Shown: positions 25,701-35,000 of the stretch, in pieces
Layout: every line of letters begins with the position of its first letter
Position numbering within the stretch: position 1 is the stretch's first letter
NCBI GenBank assembly: GCA_037951105.1
Contig: JBAMJV010007123.1
Coordinates: forward strand, 1 to 64,000
DNA from: Echinarachnius parma
Taxonomy: Eukaryota; Echinodermata; Echinoidea; Clypeasteroida; Echinarachniidae
Direction of reading: 5' to 3'
DNA length: 64,000 nt
Notes under the pieces: model-generated
Told to the model about the DNA's origin: nothing
What the model saw: the letters and a program-made list of their open reading frames with translations, nothing else
Databases searched by the model: none
Program-made: the position numbers and the translations under genes

Positions 25701-26769
25701 TTCCGATTGACAATCGCCTGTTATCGTTACTAATTGTTTTGCACTTGGCAACACGGAGAAATAAATCTTAAAACGAAGAACGTTTTGCGAGCCTTGCCGA
25801 TTTGTTTATTGCGATTCGCTCCCCGAGCTCTATCATGGCAACGCGCAATTTTCCAAGACGTCACAATAGTCTACAAGACACTTCAAATGTCTATATCCAT
25901 ACAAAAAAAAAGGTAAAAGTAGCGAGGATGCATAAATCTACTTGTTGTATAATTTTTGCAGATCATATTATGTATGGAGCAATAGATCAATACAAAATAA
26001 ACAAGGAAGTGAAAAAAGAAAAATGTATACATACCCCTGCCGGGATTCGAACCTTCACTAAGAGGATTTTCAGACGGACTTGAGTTGCGCCTTGCCATAT
26101 CTACCGATCGAAATTTGAGGTTGAAATTATATTATTTGAATCATGTATCCCTCTAGTATGTGTGAGTGTGCGAATTACATTTATCCAGCTATCAATATGT
26201 AGATGTAAGATGTAGAGGGCAGTATATTACATGGGTGAATCGATCACTATTCAAGGTTCCGATTGACAATCGCCTGTTATCGTCACGACTTAGTTTGTAC
26301 TTGGCAATACGGATAATTAAATCTTTAAACGAAAAACGTTTTGCGAGCCTAGCCGAGTTGTTTATTGCTATTCGCTCCCCAAGCTCTATCATGGGAACGC
26401 GCAATTTTCCAAGACGTCGAAATAATTACCAAGACTCACCAAATGTCTATATCAATAAAAGAAAAAAAAATACATGTATTAAACGATATTGAGGCAGAAC
26501 TGCATGTGGTTTGTAGTCCATAAAATAAAGTTTTTATTCTTTTTAATATATAAAGGAGCAAGGATGCATGAATTTAGTTGTAGTAATGTGTTTGCAGATC
26601 ATATTATGTAAGGAAGGAATAAATAATACAGATTAAACACGGAAGAGGAAAAAAAGAAAAATACATACCCTGCTGGGATTCGAACACTTACCAAGAGGAT
26701 CTCGAGTCTAACCTTAGTTGCGCCTTGCCACTTTTACCGAACGAAATTTGAGGTTGAATTTATATTATT

Positions 26770-27074
26770 TGAATCATGGCAACGCGCAATTTTCCAAGAC
26801 GTCACAATAGTCTACAAGACACTTCAAATGTCTATATCCATACATAAAAAAGTGAAAGTAGCGAGGATGCATAAATCTAGTTGTTGTATAATGTTTGCAG
26901 ATCATATTATGTATGGAGCAATAGATCAATACAAAATAAACAAGGAAGTGAAAAAAGAAAAATACATACATACCCTGCCGGGATTCGAACCTTCACTAAG
27001 AGGATCTTCAGACGGACTTGAGTTGCGCCTTGCCATATTTACCGATCGAAATTTGAGGTTGAAATTATATTATT
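26770..27074 (-). repeat. Satellite 2 monomer with ~234-bp internal deletion
   Basis: The boundary sequence TTTGAATCATG is joined directly to GCAACGCGCAATTTTCC at 26778/26779, removing about 234 bp that the normal ~539-bp A monomer has between these points. In intact copies the two break sites read GAATCATGTATCC and CTATCATAGCAAC. The shared ATCAT suggests microhomology-mediated or slippage deletion. Confidence 0.85.
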
Positions 27075-27191
27075 TGAATCATGTATCCCTCTAGTATGTG
27101 TGTATGTGTGTGCGAATTACATTTATCCAGCTATCAATATGTAGATGTAAGATGTAGAGGGCAGTATATTACATGGATGAATCGATCACTG

Positions 27192-27234
27192 CGCTCTTTG
27201 ATCACGACGCGGTGCCCTGACTGATGACGTCACA
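27192..27234 (+). promoter_or_regulatory. LINE 5' leader with CRE-like palindrome
   Basis: Only 43 bp separate the satellite flank from the ORF1 start codon. They include TGACGTCA at 27225-27232, a perfect CRE/ATF-type palindrome two bases before the ATG. The leader is short for this group, so the copy may be slightly 5'-truncated. Full-length LINEs usually carry an internal promoter here, and whether this CRE is part of one is a guess. Confidence 0.4.
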
Positions 27235-28386
27235 ATGGCTAATGGGATCGAAAATCTCAAGGTCAAACAATTGAAAGCTGAGCTCCAGAAAAGAGGACTA
27301 GATAAAAAAGGAGTGAAAGAAGTGTTGATACTGAGACTGAAAAAAGCGATTGCCGAAGAAGATGAGAACAAAGCCGATGTGCCACTGAGAGAGAACAAAC
27401 CGGTGAATGACGGCGATGATACAAATGAGGATCTCCTCTTAAAGATCCTCCAAGAGGTATCGTGCGTCAGCAACAGATTGCGGACACTAGAGGAGACATT
27501 TAGTAACCAACTCTCTTTCTTATCAGACCACGTTACGTCACAAAACAGTGAAATTAGACATCTCAAAGATGACAAGAAGAGTTTGGAATCTATCTCGAAA
27601 GAACTATCGGGAAAGCTCACCGAGAAACTACAAGCGCAATTACCACAACAAGCAGAGACATATGTGGCTACCATTCCAACATCGAATCAATTTGATGTGT
27701 TGGAAGATAAGCAGAAGCTGCAAGCACCAGAGGCACCGGCAGATACCACATCAAAGTTGACGATTGACGAGCAGCTGTTGGAGTATCGGGAACGACGACG
27801 GGTAGATGTTGCACAGCAGAGCTCAAAGGTGCCTTATGATGCCGTTGTTGCAGGCGACTCGATGGTGAGGCACATTGATGGGAGAAGGCTGTCTCGCAGA
27901 AAAAGGGTCAGCTGCCTGGTGAATCCAGGGGCCAAGGCAGAGCATCTTTCAGCTACGGCGGTGTGCGGAGACCTAAAGAATGGTGGTGATGCGATCATTC
28001 ACGCTGGTACGAACAACAACGTGGAGAGTCCCCAAAGTGTCCGCATGAAGATCGAGTCCCTGGGAGACGCGATTTCGTCAAAAGGAAGGCGAGCCTGCCT
28101 GTCCAGTGTCATCCATCGGAGATGGGAAACGGAGTATGAACGGAGGAGGGTAGATAGCCTCAACCTAGCCCTGAAGACTACAGCAGAGGAACGAGGATGG
28201 GGGTACATCGACAATGCCAACGTAGGAGAGCGGCATCTAGCTGATGATGGTGTTCATCTCAATAGATCCGGGCAGTCGGTGTTTGCGGGGAATCTTTCCC
28301 GCTACGTGAATCGACATCAACGGTATCAGCGCAGTTTGCAGGACGACGGATCGACTAATCGACGCCAAGACGAATGGGCCAAGTAA
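27235..28386 (+). CDS. LINE ORF1 protein: SAP-like motif, coiled coil, SGNH esterase-like domain
   Basis: A 383-residue protein starting at the first ATG of the element. Residues ~8-42 (LKVKQLKAELQKRGL and following) look like a SAP DNA/RNA-binding helix-extended-helix motif. Residues ~67-137 are rich in heptad-like Leu/Ile/Glu/Lys and probably form a coiled coil for self-association. Residues ~203-350 resemble an SGNH/GDSL hydrolase: GDS with nucleophile Ser209, NPGAKAEHL, AGTNN with Gly258 and Asn260, and DDGVHL with Asp338 and His341. The full set of catalytic positions is present. Esterase domains are known in ORF1 of CR1-like LINEs, where the substrate is unknown. The expected role is binding and chaperoning the element RNA with ORF2. 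It overlaps ORF2 by 13 nt. Base composition is clearly more GC-rich than ORF2. The frame is intact. Confidence 0.92.
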   Translation: MANGIENLKVKQLKAELQKRGLDKKGVKEVLILRLKKAIAEEDENKADVPLRENKPVNDGDDTNEDLLLKILQEVSCVSNRLRTLEETFSNQLSFLSDHVTSQNSEIRHLKDDKKSLESISKELSGKLTEKLQAQLPQQAETYVATIPTSNQFDVLEDKQKLQAPEAPADTTSKLTIDEQLLEYRERRRVDVAQQSSKVPYDAVVAGDSMVRHIDGRRLSRRKRVSCLVNPGAKAEHLSATAVCGDLKNGGDAIIHAGTNNNVESPQSVRMKIESLGDAISSKGRRACLSSVIHRRWETEYERRRVDSLNLALKTTAEERGWGYIDNANVGERHLADDGVHLNRSGQSVFAGNLSRYVNRHQRYQRSLQDDGSTNRRQDEWAK

Positions 28387-30134
28387 CGCGGGGTGACTGC
28401 TTCAGCACAGCAAAGACGCTATTCAGATGTTGCTGCCGGCAGACAAGTTCTGGATTTCACCCAGGACCACAGAAACAGCATATCAAGGACAGATCCTATG
28501 CAATGGCACAAATATCTCCAGTTCGTGAGACGAGCGATGGGAAACCGCTGAATGAGACATCGAACAGTTCACAAGCAAGTACAAATGAAAATAAACCGGC
28601 AATAAGATATAAACAATTTCCATGCGGTTTATGCAATAACTCTGTAAAAAAGAATCAGAAGGGACTGCTTTGCACAGAATGCAAAAGATGGATTCACATT
28701 TACTGTGCAAGTGTACCTGTTGAGTCGTATAATAACATTTCAGAAAATTTCATTGATTGGAAATGTCCTGCATGCTTACTCAAAGAATTGCCATTTTACG
28801 AAGAGAACATTTTTGACTCACGTGAAAAAGCATCAAATCGAACTTTAAAATGTAAAAGACTTATCGATGGAGTGAAATTTGATATGCTGACTGACACAGG
28901 TTTAAAATGTGTTCAGTTAAATATTGTTAGTTTGATTAAAAATGTTGATGAACTAAAATGTATGCTGTTAGGAAATGATATTCATATTTGTGCTCTAAAT
29001 GAAACTAGACTTTGTACGAACATTACTGACAATGAAATTAATATACCAGGTTATTCAATCACACGCAAGGATAGAAACAGGAACGGCGGGGGAGTTGCTA
29101 TTTATGTGCATGATGATGTAAAATACAAGGTTTTAGAAGACATATCTTTGATTGATTTAGAAGCAGTTCTCATAATGATTGAAATTAAAAAGGCCCAGCC
29201 AGTCATATTCCTGAATTGGTACAGACCACCAAGTTCAAGAATAGATGTCTTGAACTCGTATGAAAATGTATTGACATTTATGAGTAGCTTAAATTGTCAT
29301 TCAATCATAATGGGGGACATTAACCTTGATATTTTAAAATCACCCTTTGAATTACAAACTAAGAAGTATGATCAATTTAATAAGATATATGGTCTATCTT
29401 ATGTAAATACTGATCACTGTACTAGAGTAACTAATGAGACTGCTACTCTCATTGATCATATATTAACAAACGATGTAGATATGGTTAAGTCATCTGGTGT
29501 TCTTGAAGTATGCTTAGGTGATCATTATATTAGTTACCTTATATGGAAATCACCCAAGTTGACTACTCAAAACCATAATTACATAACATTCAGAAAGTCT
29601 TGTGGTATTGACTGGAATGCATTACGTAATGATTTAAGAAGGTTTAACTGGAGTGAAATTGAGATAATTGATGACTTAAACGATGCGGTTAGGAAATGGG
29701 AAGAAAGGATCATATCGGTTATTAATAGACATATGCCTATCAAAACCAAACGCATGCGAAAGAAAATGTCTCCATGGATGAATGAAACAATATTTAATTT
29801 GATTAAGAAACGGGATGCAATGAAGAAGAAAGCAATTGATAAGAAGAATAATCAGTTATGGAAAAAATATACAAAAATGAGAAACAGTGTTACATCCATT
29901 ATTAGAAAAGAAAAGCAGAAAATTGCAAAGAAAAAATTGTCTGAATGTTCAAATAAAAATCAGACATGGAAAGTTCTTAAATCATTTCTTCCAAATAGTA
30001 ATAACGCAAGGTTGAATACTCCAATCACTGATGATTCTTACATTCAAGCATGTACATTCAATGATCATTTTGCAAGTGTTGCGAGTAAATTGTTGAATGA
30101 TCAGAATGATACAAATAGACCTTCCTATGTGTGA
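28374..30134 (+). CDS. LINE ORF2, 5' part: PHD zinc finger and AP-like endonuclease
   Basis: This is the first part of ORF2 (586 codons), starting in ATGGGCCAAGTAA where it overlaps the ORF1 stop by 13 nt. An in-frame ATG at 28501 is an alternative start. Residues 84-134 form a C4HC3 PHD-type finger (Cys84, 87, 100, 103, His108, Cys111, 131, 134). Residues ~180-390 are an exonuclease-endonuclease-phosphatase domain: Asn183 in LNIVS, Glu210 in NETRL, GGGVAIYV, YRPP, Asp315/Asn317 in GDINLD, Asp361 in IDHIL, and Asp383/His384 in GDH. In LINEs this enzyme nicks the target strand to prime reverse transcription. A basic linker follows, and the frame ends at 30134 just before the RT domain. The RT continues in another frame from within 30097-30134, so the copy carries one apparent frameshift (a natural mutation or sequencing error). 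Confidence 0.92.
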   Translation: MGQVTRGDCFSTAKTLFRCCCRQTSSGFHPGPQKQHIKDRSYAMAQISPVRETSDGKPLNETSNSSQASTNENKPAIRYKQFPCGLCNNSVKKNQKGLLCTECKRWIHIYCASVPVESYNNISENFIDWKCPACLLKELPFYEENIFDSREKASNRTLKCKRLIDGVKFDMLTDTGLKCVQLNIVSLIKNVDELKCMLLGNDIHICALNETRLCTNITDNEINIPGYSITRKDRNRNGGGVAIYVHDDVKYKVLEDISLIDLEAVLIMIEIKKAQPVIFLNWYRPPSSRIDVLNSYENVLTFMSSLNCHSIIMGDINLDILKSPFELQTKKYDQFNKIYGLSYVNTDHCTRVTNETATLIDHILTNDVDMVKSSGVLEVCLGDHYISYLIWKSPKLTTQNHNYITFRKSCGIDWNALRNDLRRFNWSEIEIIDDLNDAVRKWEERIISVINRHMPIKTKRMRKKMSPWMNETIFNLIKKRDAMKKKAIDKKNNQLWKKYTKMRNSVTSIIRKEKQKIAKKKLSECSNKNQTWKVLKSFLPNSNNARLNTPITDDSYIQACTFNDHFASVASKLLNDQNDTNRPSYV

Positions 30135-31698
30135 TAGGTCAGTACCATGTGATGATATACTACATTTTAATGTTGTATCTGAGGCTGATGTAATGATTGA
30201 AATACGGAAATTAAAGAATAAAAAGTCAGTTGGAGTTGATGGGATATGTATACTCATTCTCAAAACTTGTGCTGATATTTTGCTGAAATCTATAACGCAT
30301 TTGATAAATAAATCAATCGTGCATGGCAAAGTACCTAGAGCATGGAAAATTGCAAAGGTGATACCAATTCATAAAAAGGGTGACAAATCGAATCCGGATA
30401 ACTACAGACCAATTTCGTTATTGCCATGCATTACAAAAGTTCTCGAACGAGTTATACAATTACAATTGTTACATCACCTTCAGACATATAATATTTTTGT
30501 ACCTGTGCAGTCTGGATTTCGAGCAAAGCATTCTACTGTAACTGCTTTCGTTAAAGTAACCGATGAATGGTTAATGGCAATGGACAAAGGTGTGTATACG
30601 GGAACAATTTTTGTAGATTTACGTAAAGCTTTTGATATGGTTGATCACGCATTGCTCCTGAAGAAATTATCGAGTATTGGTGTAACAGGCACAGCCTTAA
30701 ATTGGTTCGAGAGTTACTTATCTGAGAGAAGAATAGTAACTGTAGTAAATAATGCTACCTCTAATGAAAGAAGTTTATCTCATGGTGTGCCACAGGGCTC
30801 AATTTTAGGTCCTTTATTGTTTACCATATTCATTAATGATCTACCTGATATATTCAAGCGATCTTCAGTTCACCTATATGCTGACGATACTGTTATATAT
30901 TTCTCCCATGGAGATGCTAAAGAGGTTCAGTCTGTTCTTAATAGTGAAATGCTAAAGTTAGATGATTGGATGCGTACAAATAATTTGTTTATAAATTACA
31001 CTAAAACTGTTTGTATGCTTTTTGGAACAAGATATATGTTATCAAAGTGTAATGAAATTGATATAAAAATTAGAGATAAATGCATTGAACAAGTTAAAAG
31101 CACAAAATATCTTGGAATTCACATCGATAGAGAGTTGAAGTGGGATATGCATATTGAAAATATGTGTCAGAAAATTGGTAGACTTGTAAGCTTTCTTGGT
31201 AGATTACGTTATACTATAAATGAATCTAACCTGAATATCATTTATAAATCGGTTATACTTCCTAATTTTGATTATGGAGACTTGGTTTGGCAATCTGCTT
31301 CAAAATCTTCTCTTTTGTTATTGCAAAAATTACAAAATAGAGCGGGTCGAATCATAATGAGAATTAATCCGTATTCTCATATATCTACACAACATGTTCA
31401 TGATACTCTGGTATGGGATTTTCTCGATAAACGTTATAAGAAACACTTGTACATAATGATGTATAAAGTGTTACAAAATTTAACTCCTAATTATATGCTC
31501 GATAATATTTCATTGAGAAGTACCAATTATGAATTACGTTCGAGTCAAGTTATGAATTTGCCTAAGCCTAGGTCAAACTGTTGTAAAAGAACGTTCTTCT
31601 ACAGAGGAATTTCAGTGTATAACCAATTACCAATTGCAATTCGTAATGCTACGAGCTTGAGATCATTTCAAACATTTTTAGATGAATATATTCCATAA
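30097..31698 (+). CDS. LINE ORF2, 3' part: reverse transcriptase domain
   Basis: 533 codons in the +1 frame relative to the 5' part of ORF2. Non-LTR reverse transcriptase motifs appear in order: KVIPIHKKGDKSNPDNYRPI, SGFRAKHST, VDLRKAFDMVDH with catalytic Asp174, GVPQGSILGPLLF, YADD with Asp263/Asp264, and TKYLGIHID. A C-terminal region typical of CR1/Jockey-like elements follows (LQNRAGRIIM, then a basic tail). No RNase H domain or Cys-His knuckle is visible after it. The enzyme would copy the element RNA onto nicked chromosomal DNA. The ATG at 30097 is simply the first Met in this frame and probably not a true start, since the domain belongs to ORF2. Apart from the frame change the domain is open throughout. 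Confidence 0.94.
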   Translation: MIRMIQIDLPMCDRSVPCDDILHFNVVSEADVMIEIRKLKNKKSVGVDGICILILKTCADILLKSITHLINKSIVHGKVPRAWKIAKVIPIHKKGDKSNPDNYRPISLLPCITKVLERVIQLQLLHHLQTYNIFVPVQSGFRAKHSTVTAFVKVTDEWLMAMDKGVYTGTIFVDLRKAFDMVDHALLLKKLSSIGVTGTALNWFESYLSERRIVTVVNNATSNERSLSHGVPQGSILGPLLFTIFINDLPDIFKRSSVHLYADDTVIYFSHGDAKEVQSVLNSEMLKLDDWMRTNNLFINYTKTVCMLFGTRYMLSKCNEIDIKIRDKCIEQVKSTKYLGIHIDRELKWDMHIENMCQKIGRLVSFLGRLRYTINESNLNIIYKSVILPNFDYGDLVWQSASKSSLLLLQKLQNRAGRIIMRINPYSHISTQHVHDTLVWDFLDKRYKKHLYIMMYKVLQNLTPNYMLDNISLRSTNYELRSSQVMNLPKPRSNCCKRTFFYRGISVYNQLPIAIRNATSLRSFQTFLDEYIP

Positions 31699-32006
31699 AA
31701 TTGTAAATATTTGCAGTTCCCTGTTTTACTCTTTTCTCTCTCTTTCCTTAACTCTTATGGAATTGTTCAAATGGCGTTGGAATTATTTGTTCTCAATTGG
31801 AAGTGTTTATATAATATTTGTCACCAATTTTAATTTAGTGTACATAATATGGAATAATTTAGGAAATTATAATTTCTCTATGTTGCAATCATTGTATATA
31901 GACGTTTAATTGTATATACTATATCTAATTGTGGGTCATCCCCCGTTGCACTTCATTGCTGTATTTATTGTTGTGATTTCGGAAATAAACAAACAAACAA
32001 ACAAAC
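31699..32006 (+). other. LINE 3' UTR and (AAAC)5 tail
   Basis: AT-rich non-coding sequence after the ORF2 stop. It contains a pyrimidine-rich stretch (31715-31755), an AATAAA at 31984-31989 and five AAAC units at 31987-32006. A simple-repeat tail rather than long poly(A) fits several CR1/L2-type LINEs. A 75-codon open frame here shows no recognisable domain and is not called. The last CAA is shared between the tail and the satellite flank, so the exact end is uncertain by 1-4 bases. Confidence 0.85.
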
Positions 32007-35000
32007 AAGGTTCCGATTGACAATCGCCTGTTATCGTTACGAATTGTTTTGCACTTGGCAACACGGAGAAATAAATCTTAAAACGAAGAACGTTTTGCGA
32101 GTCTTGCCGATTTGTTTATTGCGATTCGCTCCCCGAGCTCTATCATGGCAACGCGCAATTTTCCAAGACGTCACAATAGTCTACAAGACACTTCAAATGT
32201 CTATATCCATACAAAAAAAAAGGTAAAAGTAGCGAGGATGCATAAATCTACTTGTTGTATAATTTTTGCAGATCATATTATGTATGGAGCAATAGATCAA
32301 TACAAAATAAACAAGGAAGTGAAAAAAGAAAAATGTATACATACCCCTGCCGGGATTCGAACCTTCACTAAGAGGATTTTCAGACGGACTTGCCATATTT
32401 ACCGATCGAAATTTGAGGTTGAAATTATATTATTTGAATCATGTATCCCTCTAGTATGTGTGAGTGTGCGAATTACATTTATCCAGCTATCAATATGTAG
32501 ATGTAAGATGTAGAGGGCAGTATATTACATGGGTGAATCGATCACTATTCAAGGTTCCGATTGACAATCGCCTGTTATCGTCACGACTTAGTTTGTACTT
32601 GGCAATACGGATAATTAAATCTTTAAACGAAAAACGTTTTGCGAGCCTAGCCGAGTTGTTTATTGCGATTCGCTCCCCAAGCTCTATCATGGGAACGCGC
32701 AATTTTCCAAGACGTCGAAATAATTACCAAGACTCACCAAATGTCTATATCAATAAAAGAAAAAAAAATACATGTATTAAACGATATTGAGGCAGAACTG
32801 CATGTGGTTGGAAGTCCATAAAATAAAGTTTTTATTCTTTTTGATATATAAAGGAGCAAGGATGCATGAATTTAGTTGTAGTAATGTGTTTGCACATCAT
32901 ATTATGTAAGGAAGGAATAAATAATACAGATTAAACACGGAAGAGGAAAAAAGGAAAAATACATACCCTGCTGGGATTCGAACACTTACCAAGAGGATCT
33001 CGAGTCTAACCTTAGTTGCGCCTTGCCACTTTTACCGAACGAAATTTGAGGTTGAATTTATATTATTTGAATCATGTATCCATCTAGTATGTGTGTGAAT
33101 AACACATATCCAGCGATCAATATGTAGATGTATGATGTAGAGGACATTTGAATGAATCGAACACTATTCCACGTTCCGATTGACAACCGCCTATTATCGT
33201 CACGGATTGTTTTGCACTTGGCAACACGGAGAAATAAATCTTAAAACGAAGATCGTTTTGCGAGCCTTGCCGATTTGTTTATTGCGATTCGCTCCCCGAG
33301 CTCTATCATAGCAACGCGCAATTTTCCAAGACGTCACAATAGTCTACAAGACACTTCAAATGTCTATATCCATACATAAAAAAGTGAAAGTAGCGAGGAT
33401 GCATAAATCTAGTTGTATAATGTTTGCAGATCATATTATGTATGGAGCAATAGATCAATACAAAATAAACAAGGAAGTGAAAAAAGAAAAATACATACAT
33501 ACCCTGCCGGGATTCGAACCTTCACTAAGAGGATCTTCAGACGGACTTGAGTTGCGCCTTGCCATATTTACCGATCGAAATTTGAGGTTGAAATTATATT
33601 ATTTGAATCATGTATCCCTCTAGTATGTGTGTATGTGTGTGCGAATTACATTTATCCAGCTATCAATATGTAGATGTAAGATGTAGAGGGCAGTATATTA
33701 CATGGATGAATCGATCACTGTTCAAGGTTCCGATTGACAATCGCCTGTTATCGTCACGACTTAGTTTGTACTTGGCAATACGGATAATTAAATCTTTAAA
33801 CGAAAAACGTTTTGCGAGCCTAGCCGATTTGTTTATTGCGATTCGCTCCCCAAGCTCTATCATGGGAACGCGCAATTTTCCAAGACGTCGAAATAATTAC
33901 CAAGACTCACCAAATGACTCTATCAAAAAAAGAAAAATAAATACATGTATTAAACGATATTGATGCAGAACTACATGTGGTTTGAAGTCCATAAAATGAA
34001 GTTGTTATTCTTTTTGATATATAAAGGAGCAAGGATGCGTGAATTTAGTTGTAGTAATGTGTTTGCAGATCATATTATGTAAGGAAGGAATAAATAATAC
34101 AGATTAAACACGGAAGAGGAAAAAAAATACATACCCTGCTGGGATTTGAACGCTTACCAAGAGGATCTCGAGTCTAACCTTAGTTGCGCCTTGCCACTTT
34201 TACCGAACGAAATTTGAGGTTGAATTTATATTATTTGAATCATGTATCCATCTAGTATGTGTGTGAATAACACATATCCAGCGATCAATATGTAGATGTA
34301 TGATGTAGAGGACATTTGAATGAATCGAACACTATTCCACGTTCCGATTGACAATCGCCTATTATCGTCACGGATTGTTTTGCACTTGGCAACACGGAGA
34401 AATAAATCTTAAAACGAAGATCGTTTTGCGAGCCTTGCCGATTTGTTTATTGCGATTCGCTCCCCGAGCTCTATCATAGCAACGCACAATTTTCCAAGAC
34501 GTCACAATAGTCTACAAGACACTTCAAATGTCTATATCCGTACATAAAAAAGTGAAAGTAGCGAGGATGCATAAATCTAGTTGTTGTATAATTTTTGCAG
34601 ATCATATTATGTATGGAGCAATAGATCAATACAAAATAAACAAGGAAGTGAAAAAAGAAAAATACATACATACCCTGCCGGGATTGGAACCTTCACTAAG
34701 AGGATCTTCAGACGGACTTGAGTTGCGCCTTGCCATATTTACCGATCGAAATTTGAGGTTGAAATTATATTATTTGAATCATGTATCCCTCTAGTATGTG
34801 TGTAGTATGTGTGTGCGAATTACATTTATCCAGCTATCAATATGTAGATGTAAGATGTAGAGGGCAGTATATTACATGGATGAATCGATCACTGTTCAAG
34901 GTTCCGATTGACAATCGCCTGTTATCGTTACTAATTGTTTTGCACTTGGCAACACGGAGAAATAAATCTTAAAACGAAGAACGTTTTGCGAGCCTTGCCG

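Larger units (their letters stand above)
22482..27191 (-). repeat. Satellite 2 array, reverse orientation, left of the LINE
   Basis: Reverse-strand monomers are anchored by TTTGAATCATGTATCC at 22681, 23245, 23877, 24406, 25038, 25577, 26137, 26770 and 27075. Spacings of 564, 632, 529, 632, 539, 560, 633 and 305 show B monomers (~632), A monomers (~539), A-head/B-tail chimeras (~560) and one deleted monomer. The 1,161-bp pair 23245-24405 is repeated almost exactly from 24406. No host gene is present. Confidence 0.93.
27192..32006 (+). mobile_element. Non-LTR retrotransposon (LINE), CR1/L2/Jockey-type, ~4.8 kb
   Basis: A 4.8-kb insertion interrupts a satellite 2 monomer. The left flank ends ATCGATCACTG at 27191 and the right flank resumes CAAGGTTCCGATTGAC at about 32006. 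Intact monomers read ATCGATCACTGTTCAAGGTTCC, so about two target bases are missing and no target-site duplication is visible. The element has a short 5' leader (43 bp), ORF1, an overlapping ORF2 with endonuclease and reverse transcriptase, a ~290-bp 3' UTR and an (AAAC)5 tail. There are no LTRs, integrase or RNase H that I can see. Coding content is nearly whole, with one apparent frameshift in ORF2, so the insertion looks young. Clade placement within the CR1/L2/Jockey group is inferred from ORF order, the esterase and PHD domains and RT motifs, and was not tested by phylogeny. Confidence 0.96.

Noticed and set aside
4680-26500. Repeated 60-118-codon open frames in satellite 2, such as those starting MCELHLSSYQY or MRVPMIELGER
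   Set aside because: Sense and antisense frames of the same monomer are both open, run through the tRNA-like module and CA repeats, and lack domains or start-site context. High identity reflects array homogenisation, not coding selection.
27186-27674. 162-codon antisense open frame over LINE ORF1
   Set aside because: It is a shadow of ORF1 (serine-rich complement) with no domain, and it starts in sequence explained by the sense frame.
31682-31909. 75-codon open frame in the LINE 3' UTR
   Set aside because: Hydrophobic AT-rich translation without a known domain, overlapping the ORF2 stop. It is most likely untranslated.
27192-32006. LTR retrotransposon or retrovirus
   Set aside because: No terminal repeats, protease, integrase or RNase H. 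The endonuclease and RT motifs and the simple-repeat tail are those of a non-LTR element.
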